DNA of 64,000 nt from Delphinapterus leucas (GCF_002288925.2 NW_022098021.1:4165920-4229919), one strand, 5' to 3'; numbered from the stretch's first letter, positions 37,725 to 49,653 are shown. Numbers and translations are program-made. Notes: generated from the letters alone by a model not told the origin.

Positions 37725-39465
37725 TAAAATTATGTCAGTTCTTCCCAAATTGACTGACATGTATGTATTGAGCGCAATACCAATACTAATCAAAATCCCA
37801 GCAAGCTTTTTTTTTATAGAAATCAACAAGCTGCTTCAAGAATTTGCATGGAAATGCAAAAGACCCTGAATAGTCCAAACGGCTCTGAAAAAGAAGTACA
37901 AACTTGGAGGACTCACATTCCCTGGTTACAAGCAACAGTAATCAAAATAGTATCAGCGGGGCTTCCCTGGTGGCGCAGTGGTTGAGAGTCCGCCTGCCGA
38001 TGCAGGGGACATGGGTTCGTGCCCCGGTCCGGGAAGATCCCACGTGCCGCGGAGCGGCTGGGCCCGTGAGCCATGGCCGCTGAGCCTGCGCTTCCGGAGC
38101 CTGTGCTCCGCAACAGGAGAGGCCGCAACAGTGAGAGGCCTGCGTACCGCAAAAAAAAAAAAAAAAAAATAGTATCAGCGTAAAGACAGGCAAGTAGTTC
38201 CATGAAACGGAATATTGAACTCCAAAATAGACCCATAGATATCTGGCCATTGGATTTTTGACAAAATTACTAAGGCAGTTTAATGGAGAAAGAATAATCT
38301 TTCAATAAATGATGCTGGAACAACTGGAGAGCCATATATATATATATACACACCCCTTTATCTCATACCATTGATAGGAATTAACTTGAAATGGAACACA
38401 GATGTAAATAAAAGGCAAAAGAGCTGAAACTATAAAACTACTAGAAGAAAACAGAGGAGAAAAATCTTAGTGACCTAACATAGGCAATGATCTATTAAAT
38501 AGGACACAAAAAGCAAAAATTAATAAATTAGATTTCATCAACATTTAAAACTTCTCCTCCTCCAAAGATAGTGCTAAAAAATTAAAAAGCAAGCCACAGG
38601 CTGGAAGAAAGTATTTCCAAAACATGTATCTGACAAAGGACTTATATCCACAATGGATAAAGAATGCATACAGCTAAATGAAAACAACCCAATGTTTTAA
38701 TAAAATGGACAAAAGATTTAAAATGTTTATAAGTGAAGATATGTGTGTGGCAGATGAACACGTGAAAAGATGCTGTAACCTTACTAATCAATGAGATACC
38801 TACTAGAATAGCTAAGGGTAAAAAGTCTGTGGCAAGGATCTGGGGTGACTGGAACTCCTGTGCATCGATGGTCAGAATGAAAAACATTACGGTCACTTGG
38901 GAAAACAGTTTGACCATTTCTTATAAGGTTAAATATACACTTACCACGGGATCCAGGACCTTCACTCCTACCATATGTCCACAGCAGATTGCACTCAAAT
39001 GTTCTTATCAGCTTTGTTCATAACAGCCCCAAACTGCACATAACCTCCAATGATCATCAACCTGTGAATGGATAAACAGATTGTGGTACATCCATACAGT
39101 GGAATACTACTCAGAAAGGAAAAAGGATGAATTAGAGATGTGTGTGTTAGCATGGATGAATTGCTAAAATATTCTTCTAAGTGAAAGAAGCTGGACACAA
39201 AGGCTATAGACTATTTGGTTTCACTTATGTGAAATTCTAGAAAAGGCAAAAGTCTGGTGATAGAAAGCAGATCAGAGGTTGCTACGGGTCAGGCAGTAGG
39301 AGTAGGGGGATTGAATACAGAGGGGCATGAGAGCACTTTTGGAGAGATGGAAATATTCTCATGATTGTGCTATTAGTACCCAACTGTATACATTTGTCAG
39401 TACTCACTGAATTGTTTAATTAAAAATGGTGAGCTTTGTTGTATGTAAATTATATTTCAAGGAAG
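37725..39465 (+). repeat. L1 LINE, ORF2 end and 3' UTR, sense
   Basis: CAGTTCTTCCCAAATTGA, AATCAAAATCCCAGCAAGC, GAATTTGCATGGAAATGCAA, AACAACTGGAGAGCC, ATGGATAAAGAATGCATAC, ATCCATACAGTGGAATACTA, CTAGAAAAGGCAAAAGTCTG and AACTGTATACATTTGTCAG are ordered sense L1. Stops and indels break ORF2. A CHR-type SINE is inserted at 37,959-38,165. Confidence 0.9.
37959..38165 (+). mobile_element. CHR-type SINE in L1, with perfect target duplication
   Basis: Head GGCTTCCCTGGTGGCGCAG, B box GGTTCGTGCCC, GGGAAGATCCCACGTGCC, body with GCCATGGCCGCTGAGCC and CAACAGTGAGAGGCC, then an A run. Exact 15-bp duplication AAAATAGTATCAGCG at 37,944-37,958 and 38,166-38,180. Well preserved, so relatively recent. Confidence 0.97.
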
Positions 39466-39499
39466 CTGACCAAGAAAATTACTGAAGTCTTCTGCCTGT

Positions 39500-40960
39500 G
39501 CTGCAGATAGAGATCTGTACACAGGATGGAGAAGTTGGTTCTAACCATGAGAGGGAGAACAGGCTGGAGGGTGTTTGATCCAAGTCTTGAAAGATGGATA
39601 GATAACGATTTGCCGAGTAATAAAGGAGAGAAAACAATTTTAGGCAGCGAGGGCAGAAGAACAAAATCTCACAAGCTGGAAATAGCCAGACAGATTCTAG
39701 GAAATGCAAGTGGTTGGTTGAAACCTAAGGTTCCAGGAAGAGCATGTCCGGAAGTGAAAATGTGGGTGGCAGTACAGCTTGAAGGGTCTCATACCACATA
39801 CTAAGGCATTTAGGTTATATCCTGTAAACAAAGAGAAATTGCTGAATAGTTTTAAGCTGTAATAAACATACTCAGCTTTGTGTTTTGTAAATATTACTCT
39901 GGAAGCAGGGAGGAGGACAGATTGGAGTGGACAGCAAGATTGAAGGCTGAGAAACCAATCAAAAGACTAATAAGACGAAAAAAGAAGCAGACTCACAGAT
40001 ACTGAGAACAGACTAGTGGTTACCAGTGGGGAGGGGAGGGAGGGGTAATATAGAGGTGGGGGAGGGGAGGTACAAACTGTTGGGTGTCAGATAGGCTCAA
40101 GGATGTAGTGTACAACACAGGGAATATTTTGTAATTGCAATATCTTGTAATAGCTGTAAATGGAAAGTCACCTTTAGAAATTGTGTTTTCAAAAGACTAT
40201 TGCCATCATTCAGATAAGATACACCATGAGTTTTGTTCTGTGGAGTAGAATGATGCAGAGGGGAGAGTGATGAGAGGCATTAAGGGGGTACAACTGGACA
40301 GAATGTGCCTGAGGGTGTGCATAACAGAAGGAAGAAAGGCAAAGAGGACTTGGATTCTGGCCTGGGCGACGGGGTGGCTGGTGGTGACTTTTGTCAAGAT
40401 TGTGAATACAAGGAAGAGTGAGTTTGGGAGGGAAAGATGAGTTCAGTTTGGGGCATGTTGGGTTTTATAAAGGTCCGTTCTAGTAGAGTGTCTGAAAGGA
40501 AATTGAATACCCAAGAGTAAAATTCAAGAGAGAGATCCAGACTTGATGTGTGGTTCAAAGTCATCCACACATAGATGGCAGCTGAAGCTAAGGGGTGAAT
40601 GAGGGTGTACGCAGAGGGGCAGGTTATGAAAGGGATGAGTGGAGAACGGGAAGCCTTCATAGGAGCTGAGAAATGACGGTCCAAGAAATAATGGCGCAGC
40701 TGAAGCGGGAAGAGTGTGGTGGGGAGAAGCAGACGAATGAGGGAGATGTTAGAGAAAGATGGTCAAACACTGTGCAGCGCCACCTAGAGGTCAAACATGA
40801 TGAAGACAAAGAGGCCATTGGAACTGCCAAGCGGGAGGTCGTTGGTGTTATGTGCCAAGGTGGTTGCTCTGACGTGGTGGCAGAGCCTGATTGCAGAAGG
40901 CCAAGCTATGAGTGAGATGGCAAGAAATGCGGACAGTCAGCAGGCAGTTCGGCTGTGACG
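39500..40960 (-). repeat. L2 LINE, minus orientation, split by an L1 insertion
   Basis: 39,500-39,960 and 40,201-40,960 read as consecutive antisense L2: TTTAGGTTATATCCTGTAAA, ACTATTGCCATCATTCAGAT, AGATGAGTTCAGTTTGGGGC, CATGTTGGGTTTTATAAAGG, ATCCACACATAGATGGCAGC. The reading resumes correctly across the L1 inserted at 39,971-40,189. Confidence 0.65.
39971..40189 (+). mobile_element. L1 3' end fragment inserted in L2
   Basis: AGCAGACTCACAGATACTGA, GGTTACCAGTGGGGAGGGG, GTGTACAACACAGGGAATAT, GCAATATCTTGTAATAGCTG match a sense cetartiodactyl L1 3' UTR. Ten-base duplication CAAAAGACTA at 39,960-39,969 and 40,190-40,199. Strongly 5' truncated. Confidence 0.85.
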
Positions 40961-41594
40961 TGAAAGAGAGAGGAAGGTAGTGAGTAGGTAGGGAGAGGTG
41001 TAGGATCAAAGTGTTTGTTTTATAAAATATTGGGAGACTTGACAAACTTCATTGGCTGTTGAGGAAAAGCCAGTGGAGTAGAAGAAGTTGAAAATATACA
41101 AGGAAGGAGTGACCACAGGACTCCACAGGAAGGAGTCCACCCTCAGGTGCACTTTTGTGGTCCATGCTCTGGACCCTTCTCCCTCCAGCTCGCCCCCCAT
41201 CACTGCTCCATGGCCCTTCAGCGATCTCTGACCATTGTGCTCCTGCAGACTGGTCTAGCTCCTTCTATCTCCCCGTACATGCTCTTCTCTCTCCTTGGAA
41301 GGGTCTTGCCTCCGGGCAAAGCCAAGCCGCCTTCTGTTCAGCATTTTCTGGCTCTACAGGCATGCCTGGGGGCTCCCTCTGCTACGTTCCTCCTACACTC
41401 TCTCCTACTTCCGTTACAGCAATGATCTTGTCACAGTAGAATTTCTTGCTGTGATATTGTGATTTATAAGAAATATACATTTGGTCATTGAGATGACCAA
41501 AATATATTTCTCATCTCTACTGTGGTTTTCTTCCATGGTTCCTGGCTCACAGCTCTGACAACCTTGGAATTTCCTGATCAGTAAGAGCCACGCG
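40961..41594. other. No feature recognised
   Basis: Between an L2 and an LTR. A pyrimidine-rich part (41,140-41,420) may be a further L2 scrap, not secure. Confidence 0.4.
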
Positions 41595-42290
41595 AGCATC
41601 TTTTGTTACAATATTTGGTCTCTTGTCCTCAGTTCCTGAAATTGCTTCAGAGCCATCAAGGTGAAATGGGTATCTTGTTATTCATAATAAGCCCCTTGCC
41701 ACCACAACTGGGTTTAGGTTGATGAGGTGACTTTTGGAAGGTACTTAGGATGGGGGCTGGTTGCCAGGGGAACCAACCAGGAAATGGGTGGAACTTTCAG
41801 CCCCACCCCCTGATTTCCAGGGAGAGGAGAGGGGCTGGACATTGAATCAGTTGCTGATAATTTAATCATGGTTTGAGCAATCATGCCTATAAAATGAAGA
41901 TTCCACATAAACCCAAAAGGATGGGGTTCGGAGAGCTTCTCGGTTGGGGAACCCAAACCCTTCCATGTGCCACCTTGTTGGGGACTTCACCCTCCTGTAT
42001 CCCTTCATCTGGCTGGTGGTTTGTATCCTTTAATATCCTTTTTAATAAACTGGTAATCTAGCAAGTAAACAGGTTTCCTGAGTTCTGTGAGCCACTCTAG
42101 CAAACTAGTTGAACCCAAAGAGGGGGTCGTGGGAACCTCTGATCTATAGCCAGTCGTTCAGAAGCACAGGTAACAACCCAGACATCTCCGGGCAGATAGG
42201 GTCAGAATTCAGTTGAATTATAGGACACTCAGCTGTTGTCCAGAGAATTGCTTGGTGGTGTCGGGGGGGAAACCTCCCATCCACACATTG
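41595..42290 (+). mobile_element. Solo LTR of an old endogenous retrovirus, sense
   Basis: Typical LTR content in order: GGTGAAATGGGTATCTTGTT, GCAATCATGCCTATAAAATG, AACCCAAAAGGATGGGGTTC, GGAGAGCTTCTCGGTTGGGG, AATAAA at 42,044-42,049, CTGAGTTCTGTGAGCCACTC, GAACCCAAAGAGGGGGTCG. I know these phrases from mammalian ERV LTRs but cannot name the family. No internal gag, pol or env remains are seen on either side. Ends are approximate. Confidence 0.7.
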
Positions 42291-42324
42291 GAATTGGGTC
42301 CAGAACCTCATTACTTGCATATCT

Positions 42325-42465
42325 CTTAACTAGACTGTAAACTTTTGAAGTTAAGGACTGTCTTTTCATGCTGTATCCCTAGCTCTTGGAACAATGATAG
42401 GTTCTTAGTAACTTGATGAATGAATGAGTGAAGAGATGAATGAACGCATGAATAAGAGAATGAAC
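42325..42465 (+). repeat. L2 LINE 3' end with GAAT-rich tail
   Basis: AGACTGTAAACTTTTGAAG, TGCTGTATCCCTAGCTCTTG and TGATGAATGAATGAGTG are the L2 3' end and its TGAA tail. Confidence 0.75.
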
Positions 42466-42524
42466 AGCGGAGAGAGAGACTCAGGATTCTGACCCAGTGG
42501 GCCAGCACCTGCCCAGTATCCCAT

Positions 42525-42715
42525 GAACAAGGCGTTCTGTGAGTGTTGTTTCATTTAATCCTCACAGTAACTTCGAGGTCAATACCACTAGCTTATTAGT
42601 TAGTCCTCACTTTACAAGCAAGGGAACCGAGGCTCAGAAAAGTGATTGTCCAAGGTTATACGGAATCTCATTTGCAGAATGGGGCTCTGAACTCTGGCCT
42701 GTGAAGGTCTCTGTC
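42525..42715 (-). repeat. MIR SINE
   Basis: TTTCATTTAATCCTCACAGT, CCTCACTTTACAAGCAAGGG, AACCGAGGCTCAGAAAAGTG: antisense MIR. Confidence 0.85.
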
Positions 42716-42764
42716 TATTCTGCACCTTTACATCCAGCTCTTTTGAGCCTCATGGTCTCAGTAA

Positions 42765-43030
42765 GTGATTAAATGCTTGGATTTTTGAGCCAAATAAACC
42801 CCGGGCTCAAATCCCAGCTGTGCCACTTAGGAGCTGCTGTCCTTAGGCAAGTTCCTCAACCTCTTAAAGCCTCAACATTATCTGTACATGGGGGTGATGA
42901 GATGGTGGTGGAAGCAGTGGAGGAAGCAGCAGCGCTGCCCTGAAGTGGGAGACCTTGTGTTCAGAGCTCTTTGCACAGTGCCTGGCACGGGGTGAAGTCT
43001 CCGTACATATTAACCATCGCTTTTATTGCT
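42765..43030 (+). repeat. MIR SINE
   Basis: CTTGGATTTTTGAGCCAAAT, CAAATCCCAGCTGTGCCACT, CTTAGGCAAGTTCCTCAACC, TTGCACAGTGCCTGGCAC: nearly full sense MIR, opposite to the one 50 bases upstream. Confidence 0.88.
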
Positions 43031-43811
43031 TTTAAAGGGAAGTAGGTTCAGAAGTTTTCTTACAACCTAGATCTATTCAAATCCTGGTGAACAGACTCAC
43101 ACCCCTTTATAAACCAGGGTAGCAAATTATTAGTTCACGATAAGAATGCCAAGCAGATCAGACACCAAGTCACCCTCCCTTTCTCCCCCCTGGGGACAGT
43201 GGCACGGACACACTGAGAAACTCTTTATTACCCGCTTCGCAGTTTTTCAGATTCTGTTATGACTATTATTCCTTTCTTTGAAATGTCGTCCTGGCTGCTC
43301 TTCACAGAGTGTCACGTTTCCGAGTTCATTCACATTGAGCTGGTAGTGAAAGTCTCCTTAATTTAAACCTTCAGTCAAAGAGGATGACCCGTCCCTTTTG
43401 AGCCCAAGATCTTGGGCTCTGTCTTACTTTGAGAACGGAAGTCCCTCCCCCGTCCACTGACGACACTGTTTATCCTCAAAGGAGAGAAAAGCAGGTTTTC
43501 ATTTACGGGCCAGACGATGTATCATATAGAGTTGGGAAGACTTCCCTGCTGGAGATCTCAGCAGCAGAGGGCCAGGCGTGTAGTCAGAAGACACCATTGA
43601 TGTGACGGGAACAGAAGCCAGTGCCCTCACCTGCCCTGAGGATGTCTTTCCGGAGATGTTCGTCTGGTCTGACATTTCTGACATTTGCAAGGGAGCCAGT
43701 GGGACTGCCATCTTAAGTGAGGAAGCAGCTGGTAGCTCTCTCCTCCAATTGGCCCTGGAATCCCTTTGTTTTCAACAGCCCACAAGGGGACCCGAGAGAT
43801 GTGATGTCCTT
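43031..43811. other. No feature recognised
   Basis: Unique intergenic sequence. Confidence 0.5.
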
Positions 43812-43824
43812 ACAGGAAGCTCTT

Positions 43825-43946
43825 TTTTTTTTTTTTTGGCCATGCAGTGCAGCATGTGAGATCTTAGTTCCCCGACCAGGGATTGAACCCATGCCCCCTG
43901 CAGTGGAAGTGTAGAGTCCTAACCACTGGACCGCCAGGGAAGTCCC
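43825..43946 (-). mobile_element. Short CHR-type SINE, minus orientation
   Basis: T run, GGCCATGCAGTGCAGCATGT, AGTTCCCCGACCAGGGATTG, AACCACTGGACCGCCAGGGA. Only about 120 bp. Duplication ACAGRAAGCTCTT at 43,812-43,824 and 43,947-43,959 (one mismatch), so it inserted at this length. Confidence 0.92.
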
Positions 43947-43959
43947 ACAGAAAGCTCTT

Positions 43960-45379
43960 AAATCACAGCTGGGTCCTGGCCTGAGAGCTGCCAAGTGTGT
44001 TCTGTTCTGTCCTTCTCTCTGTCTCTCTATTTTTGTCTTTCTCTGCACCCCCCTTGTACTCTCTTTGTGTGTGTATTACGCTTTAATAAAACCTACCATG
44101 TAGGTTAAATATATTTAGGATAAAATGTACTTTTATCGTAACTCCTTTTAACATTAAATAAAAATTCGGAAAGGTCAAGGAATGTGTCATGGGAGTATCA
44201 GGAAAGAGCAAATCTCAAACATTGTATCTGAGAAAAGATGCTTCCAATCTGGATTTAGGGGTCCAGTCTCCACAGAACCAAGTTTCCCATCTTAGCCTCA
44301 CATTCTGATGATTTTTGGACTGTTCATTTTCCCCTAAGTAAGAAAACACAGAGCGTGTTATATGTGAGGTCATGTTCGCTCAGACCGTACTCCTGGTGAT
44401 GGGACTGAGGGGTCCTATAAGCTCAGAGATTCCACCACAAGCCTTCACATTGACAGTGATGACATTTCTAAGGCATTAGACACAACAACCCAAGGATATA
44501 CCACACCATAGTGAAGGCGTGGCTTTCCAACTTCAGGTAAAGGTATTTTTCCTTCAAGCATAATTTGTTTTTCAGTTTGACCTAATTCCTTTCTTGGCTG
44601 AGCTATGGAGCTGAAGCTTACTAGCCCACCAGCTGGGTCAGGTGGGTTAGGGGATATCTTCACTCCTTCATCCAAGCCCATGAGATGATGCTTCCAGCAT
44701 CCTGTCCTCACAATCCCACATCCCCCATAACTTCCGTATCCCCACCTGCCCTAGTGACACCTGGGGCCTCACGAGACCTTGGAAGTGCTTCCCCTCCCTT
44801 GGCCCACCTCCTACCCTTCTACCTTGACCTACTTTCCAATCTCTTCCCGCATCACATTCATCTACCCGGTGGAAACATGCTCGCCTTCCCATCTTAACAG
44901 TTGGCGGTGGGGGCAGGGGGGGTGAGGGGCGTGGCTGATTGTAGTCTTTGCCAGTTTCTGTATGAACACTCCCATGTGAGCCTGTTTCAAGCCAGTTGTA
45001 GCAAGATGCTCATGGAATTCCTGAAAATGTAATAATTAGCTGTCCCCAGCGTAGGGGGGGTTCTGGGACATCACTGCGGCCTTCCCTTGACTCTGCCTTA
45101 CTTGACCCATCTTTCTCTCCCTCTTGGTGATGAAACGTCTCAAAGAGCAATCTACAACCGTCACTTGTACTTCCTAACTTTGTGCCATCCCAAGGCCTTT
45201 ACAATTGGAGAGGTTTTAACCCGGTCAGGATCATTAGTAATTTTTGTCGTTATTACGAAAGTTATCCATGCAAAATCCAAAAGCAAAAAAAAATTTCATC
45301 CACAAGAATGGAGTTTGAAAGAATTACTGTGGAGGAGCTTTGAATCGCAAGCCTACGTTCTTGTTCCGCATTTTCTTTA
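43960..45379. other. No secure feature
   Basis: Unique intergenic sequence; 44,700-44,900 is pyrimidine-rich and may be a decayed L2 piece. Confidence 0.45.
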
Positions 45380-46255
45380 GCGTCTCTGCACCATCGGTCA
45401 CTAGTGACCAGAGGTGCCCTCCTCCTCTGCCAGGGGCTCTCTTTTCTGTGGCCTCCCCGAGGCTGCACTGTCCCTTGCTTCTTCCTCCCCCACTCCCACG
45501 ATGACCTCGTCCCAGAGCTCTGACCTCTGCCGTCTTTTCCCTTCATTAGCTCCATCGACCTTGACGTTGGTGACTCAAAAGCACACACTTCCACGCGGGA
45601 CTTCTCCTGAGCTCCAGTGCCGTGGCTCAGCTGCCTGCAGGTCCTTTCTGAATAGTCCAGAATAGAATCCACCAGCTTGACATCGTCATCTTCTCCGCTG
45701 TCTGCATTTCCTCTTTCTGCTCAAGGGGCTCTGTCCTTCCAGTCTCTCAGGCTCCAGTATCATAGGGCTCCTCTGCACTCTTCACCCACACATCCTGCTT
45801 GTGGAATCTCCCAGCTGCCTTCTATTCACTTGCACCTCCACACCAGTACCTACTGGCATACCTTCTGGCCTCTAGAACTGGTAAGATTCCTCTCCAATTG
45901 ATAAGAAACCCAGCTCTAAGATTCATAAGTAAAGCATAGCTCTGACCAATCTCACCTTCCTGCTCAAACACCTTTGATTACACCTGAGGTTTAGCCTCAC
46001 ATCAAGGCCCTCAATGGATGACCCCGGTCACGTCCCAACGTTATCTCCCGTGCCAGCGTTCACCTGCCCCTGGACCTGGTCCACGTTGGTCCCTCTGCCT
46101 GGAGCTCCTCGTCTCCTGTTTCTCCATTTCTAAATCTACCCATCTTCAAGTTCAAAGGCCACCTCTTCCGTGAACTCTTTTCTGAGCTTCCCCAGCTGGA
46201 AGTAATTGCACCTCCATTCTCTGAGCTCTCAGAACACTTTTCTTTTGTGACACAT
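45380..46255 (+). repeat. L2 LINE, sense
   Basis: TGACCTCTGCCGTCTTTTC, CTTCTCCTGAGCTCCAGTGC, TAGAATCCACCAGCTTGACA, GCTCAAACACCTTTGATTA, CACATCAAGGCCCTCAATGG, TTCAAAGGCCACCTCTTCC in L2 order. Open frames inside are not genes. Confidence 0.7.
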
Positions 46256-46299
46256 CACTTTCTGCCTTGCATTAGAGACGTTTGTGAAAGGAAGGAGGA

Positions 46300-46430
46300 A
46301 AACTTAGCATTTATGAGATCATTCATCGCATTAAGACTTTTATTAGCTCCTTCAAGGTTTACACAACCCTGGGAGGTGTATACTATTACTCCTTGTTACA
46401 GAAGACGAAACAGTTGCTCAGAGTGGCACT
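46300..46430 (-). repeat. MIR SINE inside L2
   Basis: GCATTTATGAGATCATTCAT, TTATTAGCTCCTTCAAGG, CTGGGAGGTGTATACTATTA, AGACGAAACAGTTGCTCAGA: antisense MIR. Flanked by L2 on both sides. Confidence 0.6.
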
Positions 46431-46489
46431 ATGAAATTGAATTCTGATGGCAGCCTTCATATCTGTGCTGTTTCCACTCCATCGCGTGT

Positions 46490-46615
46490 TATGTCTAACC
46501 TCCTCTGGATGGTAACCTCCTTGAGAGTAAGGACCGTGTCTTTTTCATCTTTACACACCTCAAGACTCCTGGCGCTGGGCTCGGCCCCCGGCCGGCACTC
46601 TGACGGCTGCGGGAC
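46490..46615 (+). repeat. L2 LINE 3' end, continuation
   Basis: TGGTAACCTCCTTGAGAGTA, AGGACCGTGTCTTTTTCATC and CTCCTGGCGCTGGGCTCGG resume the L2 after the MIR. Confidence 0.65.
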
Positions 46616-46936
46616 TAGATGAAGGCTGAGCTGACTGACTGGTCCATGCTGTGCTGCTCATTGCAGCTGTGCATTCCAGAGTTACACGTGCTGTAATGAC
46701 CTCATAGCCCATCCAGTTTAAGTGTTTTTCCCTGCTCTCTGTGTCCTGCTTATGTGTGTCTCTTTGATTGGCAAGGTTTGAAGGAGGCAGACATGGAATC
46801 TGCGGTACTCTTTTGTCCAGATCCTAAGCATAACAATCAACCGATGATTCCTGGGGATGGAAACAAGTTGTTTTTCAACTTGTTGATGATTTTGTGCTGC
46901 TTTTTGGACCAAGTCTACTTGCATTTCCTCCACCTC

Positions 46937-47037
46937 ATTTTTAAAATTATTTATTGATTGATTTTGGCTGTGCTGGGTCTTAGTTGCGGCATGTGGACTC
47001 TTAGTTGTGGCATACATGTGGTAGGGGATCTAGAGCC
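46937..47037 (-). mobile_element. Truncated CHR-type SINE, minus orientation
   Basis: TTTTTAAAATTATTTATTGA, TTTTGGCTGTGCTGGGTCTT, AGTTGCGGCATGTGGACTC, then AGGGGATCTAGAGCC; the head region is missing. Confidence 0.8.
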
Positions 47038-49239
47038 TCCATCTCATTTTAACAACAGAAATTGTGGCTAGAGTCCACTGTGACCTCACTTTTGTATGAA
47101 CATTATTAATGCTCAAGACCCCCAGCCTATTACGACCTATTTTACTCCTCCCTCCGCGTTCTCCCCCCTTCCCCTCCCCCCACCCTCAGTGGCCCAGAGC
47201 CCTCCCTCCGTCTCTGCGCGTCTGAGCAGGCACAGGGGGAGGCGTCCTGCCAGCCACACAAGTGGTCCTGACTTCCTCCGCCGAAGCTCCCCTGCCCTTC
47301 CTCTCTGCTGCTTAACTCATCCTACAGGCTAACTGGGACTAGACGACTGTTCACGGAATTGCTGCATTAACTCCTTACTCCTTCCAGCTGGGCAGTAGCT
47401 TTATGGCGTAATTCAATTGAAGAAGTAACTATAATGGCGGGAACTCAGGCACCACGGTGTCCTGTTGAGAAAGATGTTTTAGGGCAAGAGGACTCTCCTG
47501 CGGGCCCTCCCGTGGCACCGGCCGCCTGACTGGCTGGTCCCGTCCACACACCGTCCTCCGCCTCCACCACGCTGCGCTTGATTTGCGGCAGGAAGTGGCG
47601 ACGAGCCAACGTCCCATTGCTGCCCTCTTACGCATCTGACGCACAGTGACTCACACATCGGGTTGATAACACCGCCGACAAACAGAAAGGTGATTCCCCC
47701 AAGAGCAAGAGTGATCCACGGGCCCCGTGGGGCTGTGAACTCCCCCGGCCTCAGGGCGTGCTGAGGAGCCTCCAAGACCAGGGGGACAGGGCTTCTGCTT
47801 GGCTGACTTCTCTACCAGCGACGCCCCTGACAGAGTGACATGCTGCCGCGTCCTGCGACCCCCGCCCCCAGTGCTCTCTGAGGCCCACGACGGGGCCCCC
47901 CAGAGATGCCAGGGCCCGTGGGCGGGGCCAGAGGGGGAGGGGGGCCCACGCTTCCCTGTCCTGCCCAGGGTGGGTGAGCATGATCCTGCAGGTCCTTTTG
48001 CTTTTCCAAGAGCGCCAAAGAGTCTCTGACTCCCTGGGTGTGTTGCTTTGATAATTAGAAAATCCTTGTCTTGCCTCCAAATTCCTGCATAAATCCCATC
48101 CAAGGCCCCTGGTTGATGGAGGGTGGATTTCATGGGCATCAGAGGCCCTGAGCAGCTGTCATGGGATTTCTGACTTCTGAACGCACGTTCGTTCCCACGG
48201 AGAGCTCCAAGGACATCTAAGCCCTTGGATGTCCCTCCTCGCCTGTCCTCTTTCCGTCCCCAGTGTGCAGGCTGTCACGGGTATTGTTGCATCTGTTAGG
48301 GGCTCGTTCAATAAAAGGTTGTCCTTTTTAATCCAAGGTTAATGCAGTGTGTTCTTGTTTATTTGTATATATTTATCTGAATCTCAGTGTATCGTGGGAT
48401 GAAATGAAACACTAAGAAGTAGAATTGGTCTGCGGTGACTATGGATGGTGCTGTTTCTAGCCTCTTTTTGGATATGAGAAAATTTTTATTTGTGTCAGGT
48501 GACATACTGAAAAAAAGTGGCTGTTCCTGACGGAAGGGTTAGGAACTGGCCAGATAATTGTTAGACGTCATAGACAAGAGAGGTAGATAAATAGATAGAA
48601 ATATATATACATTACACTTACATTTTATGTGCCTATTGTATCTATCTGTCTATGTAATTATAGAGAGATGCTAATTTCAAGTACTAAATGATGGCAGTTC
48701 AAAATTTCTTTTTCTTTAAGGAGAAGGCAAACCCAGGCCAGGCTGTGAGACAAAGGAGTGTGGGCTGTTCTCCCAGTGGAGGTGGGGTCTGATCTCCTGC
48801 ACGATTAGGAACAGTTGTCGCGTGCTGGCTCCTGGCCCTGGCACCGAGGATTCACACGCAGGCTCACGAGTTCAGGAGGGAAGCGGATGTTCAGGGCTCT
48901 TTCCAGCACTGGCAGAGGCAGGCCCTGGCCAGGGGTGTGCTCACAAGGCAAGGTCATGCCAATGCCCCAGGGGAATTCCCCCAGCCTCTGGCGGGGCAGC
49001 CTTCGCCAAGGTCTGGCATTCGTGCACTTGACCTTTCAGGTGTATGTGAGCAGGAAGTAATCCCAGCAGCCGCATCCCTGAATGGGCAGAACAGCAGTGC
49101 TGACTCTGCCGGCAGCGTTAAGGGGCAAGCAGCTCTGAAACGCAGCCTTTGAAGCCCTAACGTTTCGAACAGTATCTTGATCTCTCAGAGGCATCATTAT
49201 AAAAAAGCATAAATGTGATCTTCAGAGGCAAGATCATCT
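47038..49239. other. Unique intergenic stretch
   Basis: 2.2 kb without recognised transposon. Open frames on the minus strand at 47,479-48,139 reach 162 codons; one (47,479-47,775) has a hydrophobic run WITLALGGITFLFVGGVI, but no splice or promoter context supports a gene. 47,840-47,960 is GC-rich. Confidence 0.45.
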
Positions 49240-49415
49240 AATTCAGATGCCAGTCTCAGGACCAGCTGCATCAAATAACCTGGCAGACTTGCTGAGAAGG
49301 CAGATTCCTACCTCCCATGCTGGATTCTGACATGGTAGGTCTGGAGCAGGCCCTGGGAGCTGCGTTTCGGTAAGCTGCTGTACAGCTGGATTTGGGGACA
49401 CTGGCCTGGTCTAAA
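49240..49415 (+). repeat. MER20-type hAT fragment
   Basis: ACCAGCTGCATCAAATAACC, TGGCAGACTTGCTGAGAAGG, CATGGTAGGTCTGGAGCAGG and GGGACACTGGCCTGG recall MER20 order. Confidence 0.5.
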
Positions 49416-49617
49416 TCCCCCCATAGAATCATAGAAATCCCTTCCACGATATTCCTGAGCCAACAGCATTGTTTCTCTTACTGAGCTGAAATCTGCCACA
49501 GAGAACTGTTTACCCGTCTGCCCTGGTTTACCCCTTGACACAATAAATGAAAGCCTTCTGAATGTGAGGGTTTGGAGAAACAGCCCAGGGCAGGGGTGGT
49601 CGGTCGGTTGTGAGTAG

Positions 49618-49653
<36 letters not shown>

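Noticed and set aside
40777..40790. CTCF-like GCGCCACCTAGAGG
   Set aside because: One core mismatch and located in an L2 remnant; weaker than the site at 62,936.
47479..47775. Minus-strand frame with a membrane-like segment
   Set aside because: A single hydrophobic run in a chance frame of 98 codons; downstream part is Gly/Arg-rich; no exon boundaries, no retrocopy tail or duplications.
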